Positions 53,313 to 61,393 are shown, counted from the first letter of the stretch. The stretch: 64,000 bases of DNA from Pseudomonas sp. Ant30-3 (GCF_000690905.1 NZ_JMCL01000018.1:1-64000), one strand, 5' to 3'. Notes: generated by a model not told the origin, from the sequence alone. Numbers and translations: made by a program.

Positions 53313-53627
53313 TCAAGTGCTGATCTTCAGGCCGATCAGGCCACACAGGATCAAGGCAACACTGGCCAGTCTGAAAAACGCCATGGATTCACCGAACAGA
53401 ATGATCCCGGCAATCACCGTACCGATTGCGCCGACGCCAGTCCAGATGGCGTAAGCAGTGCCGAGCGGTAATTCCTTCATGGCAAGACCGAGCAAACCAA
53501 GGCTGATCACCATGGCGCCAACGGTCAATGCAGTGGGGAGAGGGCGGCTGAAACCGTCGGTATATTTCAGTCCGACAGCCCAGCCCACTTCGAACAGGCC
53601 GGCAAAAAACAGAATGATCCAGGACAT
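53313..53627 (-). CDS. sugE: SMR-family guanidinium exporter SugE/Gdx
   Basis: A 104-residue four-helix small multidrug resistance protein. It keeps Glu13 in [19 protein letters not shown], which is the substrate and proton site. The conserved [20 protein letters not shown] is the SugE/Gdx signature and lies before the last two helices. SugE members under guanidine riboswitches export guanidinium, and a guanidine-II riboswitch precedes this gene, so guanidinium export is the best assignment. GGAGG lies eight bases before the ATG. Confidence 0.95.
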   Translation of the reverse strand: MSWIILFFAGLFEVGWAVGLKYTDGFSRPLPTALTVGAMVISLGLLGLAMKELPLGTAYAIWTGVGAIGTVIAGIILFGESMAFFRLASVALILCGLIGLKIST

Positions 53628-53647
53628 GGAAGACCTCCATCGATTGA

Positions 53648-53698
53648 CGGGGTCGTCCCCGGATAATGACTCGATCGAGTCGCGAGGTCGTCCTCGCG
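53648..53698 (-). ncRNA. Guanidine-II (mini-ykkC) riboswitch
   Basis: Read on the minus strand there are two hairpins with the diagnostic ACGR loop: CGCGAGG-ACGA-CCTCGCG (53698-53681) and CGGGG-ACGA-CCCCG (53661-53648). They are joined by a 19-base linker that includes most of the palindrome GACTCGATCGAGTC (53668-53681, overlapping the first hairpin by one base). The second hairpin ends about 20 bases before the sugE start. Guanidinium binding to the two loops frees the ribosome-binding site in this class. Confidence 0.93.
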
Positions 53699-53704
53699 TT
53701 GCGC

Positions 53705-53710
53705 AATATA
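53705..53710 (-). promoter_or_regulatory. -10 element of the sugE riboswitch transcript
   Basis: On the minus strand TATATT lies just upstream of the first riboswitch hairpin, so transcription would start within a few bases of it. No strong -35 is seen at the ideal spacing. Confidence 0.5.
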
Positions 53711-53745
53711 GTGCCCATCATTAGCCCGGGGATCAAGCTCCCGAT

Positions 53746-54711
53746 TCAGTCTGCCGTTTGCCGAGCGAGTAAATCGCGGTCTTGCTTTTCACTCATCCGC
53801 CGGAACCAGGTTGAGAGCAGGGCGCCGGAGATGTTGTGCCAGACACTGAACAATGCGCTGGGCACGGCCGCCAGCGGCGAGAAATGCGCACTGGCCAGTG
53901 CGGCACCGAGGCCGGAGTTCTGCATGCCGACTTCCAGCGCGAGGGTCTTGCGCTGCGCCAGTGGCAATTTGAACAGGTGGCCGGTGAGGTAACCCAGCAG
54001 GTAACCGAAGCTGTTATGCAGCATCACCACCGCCATGATCAGCAGGCCGGATTCGGCAATTTTCGCCTGACTGGCCGCCACGACGGCGGCGACGATGATC
54101 ACGATGCTCACCACCGACACCAGGGGCAGCACTTCCACCGCATAGCGTGCGTGCGCGCCCAGCACGCGTTGAGTGATCAGGCCCAGCACGATCGGCAGCA
54201 GAACGATCTGCAGAATCGACCAGAACAAGTCGAGGAACGAGACCGGCAACCAGGCCGACGCCAGCAGCCAGATCAGCGCCGGGGTCAACAGAGGCGCCAG
54301 CAGCGTAGTGATGGCGGAGATCGCCACGGCCAGTGCGAGGTCGCCTCGGGCCAGCCAGGTCATCACGTTGGAGGAAGTGCCGCTCGGGCAGCAGCCGACC
54401 AGAATGACCCCGACGGCAATCTCCGGTGGCAGCTTGAACACCTGGCACAGCAACCATGCCATGCCGGGCATGATCACGAATTGAGCGATGACCCCGAGGG
54501 CCACGCGCCACGGGTGGCGTGCGACTTCCGCGAAATCTTCGAGTTTGAGGGTCAGGCCCATGCCGAACATCACCAGGCCCAGCAGCGGCACGATGGCGAC
54601 TTTCAGGCTGACGAACCACTCGGGTTTGAGGAACGCCAGAACGGCGAAGAGCAGCACCCAGTAAGCGAAAGTGTTGCCGACGAAGCGACTCAGTGCAGCC
54701 AGTGCGCGCAT
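53746..54711 (-). CDS. Bile acid:sodium symporter family (BASS) transporter
   Basis: A 321-residue inner-membrane protein with about ten helices. VPLLGLVMFGMGLTLKLEDF, VARHPWRVALGVIAQFVIMP and VGVILVGCCPSGTSSNVMTW (with the conserved GCCPGG/SxTxSN motif) are characteristic of the BASS/SBF family. ALEVGMQNSGLGAALASAHF is the second crossover region. Bacterial members carry pantoate, keto acids or steroids. The substrate is unknown here. The ATG follows the helix start MRALAALSRFV. Confidence 0.93.
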   Translation of the reverse strand: MRALAALSRFVGNTFAYWVLLFAVLAFLKPEWFVSLKVAIVPLLGLVMFGMGLTLKLEDFAEVARHPWRVALGVIAQFVIMPGMAWLLCQVFKLPPEIAVGVILVGCCPSGTSSNVMTWLARGDLALAVAISAITTLLAPLLTPALIWLLASAWLPVSFLDLFWSILQIVLLPIVLGLITQRVLGAHARYAVEVLPLVSVVSIVIIVAAVVAASQAKIAESGLLIMAVVMLHNSFGYLLGYLTGHLFKLPLAQRKTLALEVGMQNSGLGAALASAHFSPLAAVPSALFSVWHNISGALLSTWFRRMSEKQDRDLLARQTAD

Positions 54712-54843
54712 GGTCTGATCCCTGTTTTTATAATGATGACGGAATTCTTGTTGGTGCTACCCGGGCGATGCAGGATCAGACAATCGGTGTTGACTGACCC
54801 AGCATCGCGAGCAAGCTTGCTCCTATAACGAGATCATTTGCGT

Positions 54844-55764
54844 TCAGATCCCTTGCGGCATCTCTTCGCCACCCAGCGCCTCGACCAGTGCCGGCAGGAA
54901 ATCGCCGAAGGTCAGCATCATCAGAGTGAAGCTGGCATCGAGCTGGCCCAGGGCTTCTTCGCCGCCGTCCTGCTCTGCCTGATCCTGCAGCAAGTCTTCG
55001 AACTTGAGGCGTTTGACCACCATCTTGTCATCGAGCACGAACGACAACTTGTCCTGCCAGGCCAGTGACAGCTGAGTTACCACCTTGCCGGTACTCAGGT
55101 GCAACTGGATTTCTTCGCTGGTAAGGTCCTGACGCTTGCAGCGCACAATGCCTCCATCTTCATGAGTGTCGCGCAGCTCGCACTCATCGAGCACGAAGAA
55201 ATCATCCGCTGCTTTCTGCGTGGTGACCCACTCGGTCATGGTGGCGGTAGGCGACATTTTTACCGTCAGTGGGCGGACCGGCAGCGTGCCGATTACTTCA
55301 CGCAGGGTCGACAGCAGGTCTTCGGCACGTTTCGGGCTGGCCGAGTTGACCAGGATCAGACCCTGTTTCGGTGCAATCGCGGCGAAGGTCGACGAGCGGC
55401 GGATAAACGCGCGGGGCAGGAAGGCCTGGATGATTTCATCCTTGATCTGATCGCGTTCCTTTTTATAGACCTTGCGCATTTGCTCGGCTTCGATCTCGTC
55501 GATCTTTTCCTTCACCGCGTCACGCACGACGCTGCCAGGCAGGATGCGTTCTTCCTTGCGTGCGGAAATCAGCAGGAAGTCACCACTGACGTGAACGAGC
55601 GGGGCATCTTCGCCCTTGCCGAACGGCGCGACGAAACCGTAAGTGGTCAACTCCTGGCTTGCACAAGGACGCGCAACTTTGGTCGCCAGTGCAGTTTCCA
55701 ACGCCTCGGCATCAAAAGGCAGATCTTGGGTCAGGCGATAGATAAGCAGGTTTTTGAACCACAT
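54844..55764 (-). CDS. rdgC: Recombination-associated protein RdgC
   Basis: A 306-residue ring-shaped DNA-binding protein that restrains Rec[21 protein letters not shown] at the start, [40 protein letters not shown] and [20 protein letters not shown] are typical of RdgC, as is the C-terminal acidic helix. It is the full family length. The start used matches the family; an upstream frame extension to 55824 is not needed. It is divergent from the tRNA cluster. Confidence 0.96.
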   Translation of the reverse strand: MWFKNLLIYRLTQDLPFDAEALETALATKVARPCASQELTTYGFVAPFGKGEDAPLVHVSGDFLLISARKEERILPGSVVRDAVKEKIDEIEAEQMRKVYKKERDQIKDEIIQAFLPRAFIRRSSTFAAIAPKQGLILVNSASPKRAEDLLSTLREVIGTLPVRPLTVKMSPTATMTEWVTTQKAADDFFVLDECELRDTHEDGGIVRCKRQDLTSEEIQLHLSTGKVVTQLSLAWQDKLSFVLDDKMVVKRLKFEDLLQDQAEQDGGEEALGQLDASFTLMMLTFGDFLPALVEALGGEEMPQGI

Positions 55765-55873
55765 GGGGCGGGTCTCTCCTTTAACAAAGGGGGGCATTAT
55801 TCTCTTCGTGGCGCCATAGGCCAACCCTTCTCTAAGCCTTTGGAAGGCCTGAGAAAATTATTTTAGAAAGTGC

Positions 55874-55902
55874 TTGCCAGAGCAGAGGTCGCTCCGTAGA
55901 AT
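55874..55902 (+). promoter_or_regulatory. Sigma-70 promoter of the first tRNA pair
   Basis: -35 TTGCCA (55874-55879) and -10 TAGAAT (55897-55902) are 17 bases apart. The first tRNA begins 21 bases after the -10, and a GC-rich discriminator (GCGCGCC) follows, as is usual for stringently controlled stable-RNA promoters. Confidence 0.8.
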
Positions 55903-55923
55903 GCGCGCCACACCGAAAGTGAA

Positions 55924-55999
55924 GGGTGATTAGCTCAGCTGGGAGAGCGTCTGCCTTACAAGCAGAATGTCGGCGGTTCGATCCCGTCATCACCCACCA
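55924..55999 (+). tRNA. tRNA-Val (anticodon TAC), copy 1
   Basis: A 76-base cloverleaf with encoded CCA. The acceptor stem pairs GGGTGAT with ATCACCC; the anticodon loop is CTTACAA with TAC; the T loop GGTTCGATCC is canonical. It is identical to copy 2. Confidence 0.97.
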
Positions 56000-56018
56000 T
56001 TCGCTTCCAGTGTTACGC

Positions 56019-56095
56019 GCAGCGGTAGTTCAGTCGGTTAGAATACCGGCCTGTCACGCCGGGGGTCGCGGGTTCGAGTCCCGTCCGCTGCGCCA
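56019..56095 (+). tRNA. tRNA-Asp (anticodon GTC), copy 1
   Basis: A 77-base cloverleaf with encoded CCA: the acceptor pairs GCAGCGG with CCGCTGC, with G as discriminator. The anticodon loop is CTGTCAC (GTC), and the T loop GGTTCGAGTC is standard. Nineteen bases after tRNA-Val. Confidence 0.97.
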
Positions 56096-56138
56096 TATTC
56101 GATGATCTGGCACGCTGAACGCCGGGTCGTCAAGGAAA

Positions 56139-56163
56139 AGCCCGCTCACTGCGGGTTTTTTTC
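56139..56163 (+). terminator. Terminator after the first tRNA pair
   Basis: CCCGC and GCGGG form a short stem with a TCACT loop, followed by seven T residues. It lies about 45 bases after tRNA-Asp copy 1, so the first pair forms its own unit. Confidence 0.8.
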
Positions 56164-56283
56164 TGTCTGAAGTTCCTGCAGGATGTGTCGTGTTATCAGT
56201 TTTCAGATTTTTTGAATTATTTTTCAATTAAATCAACATGTTATGAAAATCTGTGGCACAATGCGCCCCGCAACGAAGGTAAA

Positions 56284-56359
56284 GGGTGATTAGCTCAGCT
56301 GGGAGAGCGTCTGCCTTACAAGCAGAATGTCGGCGGTTCGATCCCGTCATCACCCACCA
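56284..56359 (+). tRNA. tRNA-Val (anticodon TAC), copy 2
   Basis: Identical in all 76 bases to copy 1. Preceded by an AT-rich region with CACAAT as a possible -10, so it has its own promoter. Confidence 0.97.
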
Positions 56360-56377
56360 CTACTTTCAACGCTACGC

Positions 56378-56454
56378 GCAGCGGTAGTTCAGTCGGTTAG
56401 AATACCGGCCTGTCACGCCGGGGGTCGCGGGTTCGAGTCCCGTCCGCTGCGCCA
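56378..56454 (+). tRNA. tRNA-Asp (anticodon GTC), copy 2
   Basis: Identical in all 77 bases to copy 1, and 18 bases after tRNA-Val copy 2. The downstream spacer (TATTCG, then a GCTGAACGCC stretch) also resembles that of the first pair. Confidence 0.97.
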
Positions 56455-56498
56455 TATTCGGTAACCTGGAACGCTGAACGCCAGGTCACCACACAGAA

Positions 56499-56522
56499 AG
56501 CCCGCTTTATGCGGGCTTTTTG
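56499..56522 (+). terminator. Terminator after the second tRNA pair
   Basis: AGCCCGC and GCGGGCT pair around TTTAT and are followed by TTTTT, 45 bases after tRNA-Asp copy 2. Confidence 0.85.
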
Positions 56523-56751
56523 CCGTCTGCGATTTGGCTTTTTCCGGTGTTTGAACCCATCCTGAAGTCTGCGGGCGATCCATATCGGAAGAAGATGACA
56601 GAAGCTTCATCGTCTCAATCCGCCAATGAACCTGAACACCTGAACTAATCAGAAATTTCCTGCTCTCATGCCGGTAGCCATTGGTCGTGGCCGCCTGATA
56701 AGCTCGCGGCTTTACTCGATTGCCCTTTTGGCGCATGAACAAGGAAATAGC

Positions 56752-57468
56752 ATGAAACAGCATCGGTTGGCGGCGGCGGTGGCCCTGGTTAGCCTGGTAC
56801 TTGCGGGTTGTGATTCGCAGACCAGCGTAGAGCTGAAAACCCCGGCGCAAAAAGCTTCCTACGGGATTGGCCTGAACATGGGCAAAAGCCTGGCTCAGGA
56901 AGGCATGGATGACCTGGACTCCAAAGCCGTTGCCCAGGGCATCGAAGATGCCGTTGGCAAGAAAGAACAGAAGCTGAAAGATGAAGAATTGGTCGAAGCC
57001 TTCGCTGCACTGCAAAAACGTGCCGAAGAGCGCATGACCAAGATGAGCGAAGAGTCGGCATCCGCCGGCAAGAAATTCCTCGAAGACAATGCCAAGAAAA
57101 CCGGTGTGACCACCACAGCTTCCGGCTTGCAGTATGAAGTGGTCAAGAAGGCCGATGGCGCCCAGCCAAAGCCTACTGACGTCGTGACTGTCCACTACAC
57201 CGGCACTCTGACCAACGGCACCGTTTTCGACAGCTCTGTCGAGCGCGGCAGCCCGATCGATCTGCCGGTCAGCGGCGTGATTCCGGGCTGGGTCGAAGGC
57301 CTGCAATTGATGCACGTCGGCGAGAAGTACAAGCTGTACATTCCGAGCGAACTGGCTTACGGCGCGCAAAGCCCAAGCCCGGCAATCCCGGCCAATTCGG
57401 TGCTGGTATTCGACCTGGAACTGCTGGCGATCAAGGATCCGGCAAAACAGGACGACGCTGCCAAGTAA
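56752..57468 (+). CDS. FKBP-type peptidyl-prolyl isomerase, lipoprotein
   Basis: A 238-residue envelope isomerase of the FkpA/MIP type. The signal peptide MKQHRLAAAVALVSLVLAGC ends with lipobox LAGC, so it is a lipoprotein. Residues about 30-130 are the dimerising N-terminal helices (TPAQKASYGIGLNMGKSLAQ). Residues 135-228 are the FKBP domain: VVTVHYTGTLTNGTVFDSSV, GVIPGWVEGLQLMHVGEKYK and LYIPSELAYGAQSPSPAIPA. Starting at 56752 fits the signal peptide and has AAGGAAATAG upstream. Confidence 0.95.
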   Translation: MKQHRLAAAVALVSLVLAGCDSQTSVELKTPAQKASYGIGLNMGKSLAQEGMDDLDSKAVAQGIEDAVGKKEQKLKDEELVEAFAALQKRAEERMTKMSEESASAGKKFLEDNAKKTGVTTTASGLQYEVVKKADGAQPKPTDVVTVHYTGTLTNGTVFDSSVERGSPIDLPVSGVIPGWVEGLQLMHVGEKYKLYIPSELAYGAQSPSPAIPANSVLVFDLELLAIKDPAKQDDAAK

Positions 57469-57485
57469 TCGGCGTCCGCTCCGCT

Positions 57486-57516
57486 AACAACGCCTCGCTT
57501 ATGCGGGGCGTTGTTG
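57486..57516 (+). terminator. Terminator after the FKBP gene
   Basis: AACAACGCC and GGCGTTGTT (inner TCGC/GCGG also pairs in part) form a stem of nine or more bases, starting 18 bases after the stop codon. The T-run is weak. Confidence 0.7.
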
Positions 57517-57644
57517 CATCTGGTGATTGACAGAAATAAACAAAGCGAACAGAAGTCATACATTGGAGTCATAGCCATTGAAGGTGCCCGCGCTAGCCGC
57601 GCCTGCACGCCAAGTCAATGAAATATTGGGTTTTTTTATGTGAG

Positions 57645-57685
57645 TAAAAAACGCCCGATCTGAGCGAAGCCCTTATAAATCGGGG
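57645..57685 (-). terminator. Minus-strand terminator-like hairpin before the DUF1232 gene
   Basis: Read on the minus strand, CCCGAT and ATCGGG pair across about 20 bases and are followed by GCGTTTTTT. No minus-strand gene is known here, so it may end a small antisense or intergenic RNA. Confidence 0.4.
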
Positions 57686-57719
57686 CTTTCAGCCGTCAAA
57701 TGTAGCTCTGTTCACAAGG

Positions 57720-57742
57720 TTATCCACAATTTGTGTGGATAA
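57720..57742. promoter_or_regulatory. Inverted pair of perfect DnaA boxes
   Basis: TTATCCACA (57720-57728) and its inverse TGTGGATAA (57734-57742) are two exact R1-type DnaA boxes five bases apart, forming a 23-bp palindrome. They lie 20 bases upstream of the DUF1232 gene start. DnaA could control that gene, or the pair could titrate DnaA. Confidence 0.75.
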
Positions 57743-57761
57743 CATTCAAGCGGGAGAAATC

Positions 57762-58217
57762 ATGAAAGCGCCCTGGAATTTTGCTCGTTTCCTGCCCCTG
57801 GCCGGACGTTTGCTAGCCCGTGGACGATTGCCGACCCTGCTGTTTGCCGTGGCCAGCAAAGGAGCCAGCCAAGGCAATCGCCTGGGCAAGATCAAGGACG
57901 ACTTGCGCCTGCTGCAAGCTCTCTGCCTGGCCTATTGGCGCGGGGAGTACCGCACGATCAGTCCCAAGACCATGATCTCGGTGGTGGCCGGGCTGATGTA
58001 TTTCCTCAGCCCGGTGGACGCCATTCCGGACTTCATTCCGGTTTTCGGCATGTTTGATGACGTCGCAGTGCTCGCCTGGTTGATGAAGGTGCTCGACGAT
58101 GAGCTCAATGCGTTTCGCGCCTGGCGTAAGCGCCAGTTGCCGGAAAAACTGGCGGTGGTCGAGCGCTTGCCCGATACGCCAGAACAACTGCAATTACAAC
58201 GCCCTGGAAAAAAGTGA
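57762..58217 (+). CDS. DUF1232 (YkvA-like) protein
   Basis: A 151-residue protein with the short DUF1232 domain: SVVAGLMYFLSPVDAIPDFI, followed by PVFGMFDDVAVLAWLMKVLD. The FLSPxDxIPDxIPxxGxxDDxxV signature is complete. A weak membrane helix precedes it. The role of the family is unknown. The ATG follows CGGGAGAAATC, a good ribosome-binding site; the leader contains the DnaA-box palindrome. Confidence 0.9.
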   Translation: MKAPWNFARFLPLAGRLLARGRLPTLLFAVASKGASQGNRLGKIKDDLRLLQALCLAYWRGEYRTISPKTMISVVAGLMYFLSPVDAIPDFIPVFGMFDDVAVLAWLMKVLDDELNAFRAWRKRQLPEKLAVVERLPDTPEQLQLQRPGKK

Positions 58218-58331
58218 GCCGCTAGTGGATCGATGCATTATTGATGCGCCCCGCGACCTTGGCCGCTGTTAGGATTACACTTCGAGGGAAAAGTGCCGAC
58301 TCGCTAAGTGTCGTTGTCCTACGGGGATGTC

Positions 58332-58673
58332 ATGGATATTCAGATAATCACACGCGAAGGCGAGCCCGAATATGCGGTTGTGCCATGGGCTCAGTATCAG
58401 GCTCTGCTGAAAGCTGCAGGAATCACAGAACAACCGCCGCACGATGCACCAGTACGCCGTGCGGCTGCGCCAGACCAGATACTGCCGGGTCTGGATCAAC
58501 TACGCACTTTGCGCGAAGGGAAGGGCATCGCCATCGAGGCGCTCGCCCGCACGGTAGGCATCAGCCCGTCTTATCTGGCCTTGATCGAAAGTGGCGAGCG
58601 TCAACCTGACGCTGCGATTCGCCGCAGCCTGGCCTGGGAATTGACGGTGCCGGGGTGGAGGGATGAATCGTGA
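58332..58673 (+). CDS. XRE-type HTH protein with antitoxin-like N-terminus
   Basis: A 113-residue DNA-binding protein. Residues 55-105 are an XRE helix-turn-helix: LDQLRTLREGKGIAIEALAR, TVGISPSYLALIESGERQPD. Residues 1-30 (MDIQIITREGEPEYAVVPWA, QYQALLKAAG) recall the short N-terminal fold of Phd/YefM-like antitoxins. It is the first of three coupled genes: its stop overlaps the GTG of the next gene. A repressor of its own operon is plausible. Confidence 0.85.
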   Translation: MDIQIITREGEPEYAVVPWAQYQALLKAAGITEQPPHDAPVRRAAAPDQILPGLDQLRTLREGKGIAIEALARTVGISPSYLALIESGERQPDAAIRRSLAWELTVPGWRDES

Positions 58674-59041
58674 GCGTACGCATCAGTCGTCAACATTGGG
58701 ACGGTTTGCTCGGTGAACTGGATCAGGCGCGCCGGCAGCGACATCTGTTGACCTACCGCGCTTTGCTGGAGCGACTGCAGTTGCCGACGCCGGCCATGCA
58801 GACGCTTACGGCGGCGCTGGAACATCTGGCGGCGCTGGATGCCAAAGCCGAGCAGCCACTGCGCAGCTCGCTTGTGATCAGTCAGGGCGCCAGCCGTCTG
58901 CCGCGTACCGGTTTCTTTGAATGCGTCGAACGCCTCGGGCGTTTCTCCGGACCGTCCGACGGCGTCGCCGCCGCCTCCTGGCATGCCTCTGAAGTGGTGC
59001 GAGTGTTTGAATACGAATACCCCGAATCGGCAGAAGCCTGA
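58670..59041 (+). CDS. Uncharacterised 123-residue protein coupled to the HTH gene
   Basis: I do not recognise a named family. The protein begins MSVRISRQHWDGLLGELDQA, then LLTYRALLERLQLPTPAMQT, then ALEHLAALDAKAEQPLRSS and LVISQGASRLPRTGFFECVE. The order LTYxALxxxLxLP...PLxSxLVIxxGxxxLPxxGFF looks like a short winged-helix/partner domain. GTG start overlapping the HTH stop (GTGA) shows coupling. A toxin role is conceivable, but no active site is evident. Confidence 0.7.
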   Translation: MSVRISRQHWDGLLGELDQARRQRHLLTYRALLERLQLPTPAMQTLTAALEHLAALDAKAEQPLRSSLVISQGASRLPRTGFFECVERLGRFSGPSDGVAAASWHASEVVRVFEYEYPESAEA

Positions 59042-59446
59042 ATGATGCTGCGGCTCAAGGCGCGTGCCGGATACTGGCTCGCCCGTCGGTTGTTTCATTG
59101 GTCGTGGTTCGTGCGTCAGCCTCGCGGCTGGAGCTGGCTCGAAGGGCAGTTCGCCCGCATGGCAAACCTGGGGGATGTCGGCGCGCAAAGTTTCTACGGG
59201 CACATCCTGACTTTTCGCGGCGTCGGCCTTGGGGCGCGTGAGGAAGGCGTCCGATTGCTGCGCCTGGCGGCATTGGCAGGGGATGCGAAAGCGGCGTATC
59301 AGGTGGGTGTAATCAGCTTGGCGGGAACCGCGAGCAAAGCGCCGGATCCGGCTGAGGCCGCGCGATTTTGGCAGATGGCTTTCGCGGCCGGGCATCCGTT
59401 GGCGGAGGTCAAACTCAAAGCGCTGGAGAGTCGCGGCCCGGAGTGA
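59042..59446 (+). CDS. Sel1-repeat protein
   Basis: A 134-residue protein with two or three Sel1-like helical repeats: MANLGDVGAQSFYGHILTFR, GVGLGAREEGVRLLRLAALA, GDAKAAYQVGVISL and PDPAEAARFWQMAFAAGHPL. The A-x-G-x...A-x-x-x-L-x-x-A pattern is clear. The first 30 residues are basic and Trp-rich and could touch membranes or nucleic acid. It begins right after the stop of the previous gene (TGAATG), so it is the third gene of the operon. Sel1 proteins usually hold protein complexes together. Confidence 0.82.
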   Translation: MMLRLKARAGYWLARRLFHWSWFVRQPRGWSWLEGQFARMANLGDVGAQSFYGHILTFRGVGLGAREEGVRLLRLAALAGDAKAAYQVGVISLAGTASKAPDPAEAARFWQMAFAAGHPLAEVKLKALESRGPE

Positions 59447-59470
59447 ACGTACAGTTTCGAGCAAGCTGAT

Positions 59471-61261
59471 TCAGCGATGACCCTGCAGCAGTTCTTCCTG
59501 ATCCTCGGTTACCGCCAGGCTATCAATCACATGCACACTGAAGCCCGGCACATTCTTCGCGTGATGCTTGGCTTGCGACGCCATTTCGGCCAGCAGGCTT
59601 GCATCCAGTTGAGCGCACGCAGCGGCATGCAAATGCACAACCCCGATCGACAATGACAGCAACGGAAACTGCTGGCGCACACCCTGGCGGTTCGGCGCGA
59701 TGAAGCAACCTGCCTCTAGGTGTTCGCTGCGATAGAAGCGGCGGCACTGCGTCTGGAAATCGTCCAGCAACTGAGCCAATCGTTTGCGCCAGTCTTCCGG
59801 CCCGAGCACCAGCAGAAAATCGTCGCCACCGATGTGTCCGACAAAGTCGCGGGACGGATCGACGCGATCATTCAGGCATTGCGCCAGGCACAGCAGGACT
59901 TCATCACCCCGGCCGTAGCCGTAGATATCGTTGAAAGGCTTGAAGCTGTCGATGTCGACGTAACAGATGATCGACTCCCGTTGCTGCTGCAGCACGCGCG
60001 TGAGGCATTGCTGGATCGGCACGTTCCCTGGCAGCAAGGTCAGCGGATTGGCGTAGCGAGCCTGTTGGATCTTCAGTTCGGTGATCAGCTTCAGGACATC
60101 GATGACCCCGCCCAGTCCCAGATAGCCGCCGTTGAGCGTGATGATAAAGTCTTCTTCAATGCGCTGACGGGCGCGGCTGGTGATCAATCGGCTGACTTGC
60201 TGCAGCGATTGGCTCAACTCGACAGCGAGAAAGTCATCGTTCATCAGGCGGCTGATCGGCTTGCGGGCGAACAGGTCGGTGGCGAAGGGCTTGAGCAGCA
60301 CGTCAGAGAGCGAATGGCGATGAACGATGCCGCAGGGGTGGCCTTGATCATCCAGCACCGCCAGCGAGTTCAGATTGGCCTGGTGGCGGAACGCTTCCAG
60401 CACGGTCGCGGTCGGCGTATCGCGGCTGACTGCTGTTTGATCGTTGAGCAAGGCGCTGAGATCGCTGACTTCATCGTTTAACGCCACAGCCGCGCTGTCT
60501 GGCTTGGGCAGCATGGCTCTCGCGTCCCGGGGCGGCTGCTCCTGAGGGCGACATAGGAAATACCCTTGAACCAGATCGACGCCCATTTCGGTCAACACCG
60601 CGAGCTCTTCCGGCAGCTCAATGCCCTCAGCGATGACGAGCGCTCGCGAGGCCTTGGCAATCTGCAGAATCGAGCCGACGAACTCGCGTTTGAGCGCGTC
60701 CTGATGGATGCCATCGATGAAGTGTCGATCGATTTTCACGTAATCCGGGCGCAATTCCGACCATAGGCGCAGGCTCGAATAGCCCGCACCCAGATCATCC
60801 AGCGCAATTGAAAACCCCATCGCGCGGTAGTGATGCAGCGCGTTTTGTAACAGATGGAAGTCGTCGGTGGGTGTCTGTTCAGTCAGCTCGATCACGACCT
60901 GGCTCGGGGGAATACCGAAGTCCTGCAGCAATTGCAGCGTGCGCCCCGGTTGATGCGAGGTTTCCAGCAAAGATTCCGGAGATACGTTGAGGAACAGCTT
61001 GCCGGGCAGCTGCTGCTCGTTGAACTGCCGGCAGGCGCTTTGACGGCAGGCGATTTCCAGTTCGCTGAGGCGACCCGCCTGGCGCGCCACCGCGAAAAGC
61101 GCGACCGGAGAATGCAACGGGCTATTGGAGGGCCCACGGCTGAGGGCTTCGTAGCCGACGATTCTGCGTTCGGACACGCAGACGATGGGCTGGAACAGGC
61201 TGTGTAATCCGCTTTGAGCCAGAATTGAACTCAATGCACTCAGCTGTTCGGTAGTGGTCAT
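59471..61261 (-). CDS. EAL-CBS-GGDEF c-di-GMP protein
   Basis: A 596-residue cytoplasmic protein. Residues about 15-250 form an EAL domain with an intact motif (VGYEALSRG), NVSPES, ELTEQ, LDDLGAGYSS, KIDRHFIDG and EGIE. Residues about 265-400 are a pair of CBS repeats (VLEAFRHQANLNSLAVLDDQ, HRHSLSDVLL). The C-terminal GGDEF-like domain has GGDDF in HIGGDDFLLVLG. This EAL-CBS-GGDEF order is like PA3258 of P. aeruginosa. Phosphodiesterase activity is probable; the GGDDF copy may bind nucleotide. Confidence 0.93.
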   Translation of the reverse strand: MTTTEQLSALSSILAQSGLHSLFQPIVCVSERRIVGYEALSRGPSNSPLHSPVALFAVARQAGRLSELEIACRQSACRQFNEQQLPGKLFLNVSPESLLETSHQPGRTLQLLQDFGIPPSQVVIELTEQTPTDDFHLLQNALHHYRAMGFSIALDDLGAGYSSLRLWSELRPDYVKIDRHFIDGIHQDALKREFVGSILQIAKASRALVIAEGIELPEELAVLTEMGVDLVQGYFLCRPQEQPPRDARAMLPKPDSAAVALNDEVSDLSALLNDQTAVSRDTPTATVLEAFRHQANLNSLAVLDDQGHPCGIVHRHSLSDVLLKPFATDLFARKPISRLMNDDFLAVELSQSLQQVSRLITSRARQRIEEDFIITLNGGYLGLGGVIDVLKLITELKIQQARYANPLTLLPGNVPIQQCLTRVLQQQRESIICYVDIDSFKPFNDIYGYGRGDEVLLCLAQCLNDRVDPSRDFVGHIGGDDFLLVLGPEDWRKRLAQLLDDFQTQCRRFYRSEHLEAGCFIAPNRQGVRQQFPLLSLSIGVVHLHAAACAQLDASLLAEMASQAKHHAKNVPGFSVHVIDSLAVTEDQEELLQGHR

Positions 61262-61277
61262 GGCAATCTCTGGCGAT

Positions 61278-61326
61278 AAAAAAAGGACCGGGCAGCCCTC
61301 TCGATCAGAGCGCTGCCCAGTCCTTC
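61278..61326 (-). terminator. Terminator after prc
   Basis: On the minus strand AAGGACTGGGCAGC and GCTGCCCGGTCCTT pair with one mismatch and are followed by TTTTTA. It lies about 70 bases after the prc stop, before the EAL gene. Confidence 0.88.
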
Positions 61327-61393
61327 ATTTCACGACAGAATGATGACTGTATGATGACGCTCCGTAGAGCGTCAGCGTTAATTTGCCATCATC

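Noticed and set aside
54806..54832. GCGAGCAAGCTTGCTC near the rdgC gene as a full REP element
   Set aside because: Only one half-element is present, with no partner arm of the usual length, so it was not listed as a repeat.
55924..56454. tRNA 3' ends as possible integration sites for a genomic island
   Set aside because: There is no integrase gene and no partial tRNA repeat away from the four complete genes.
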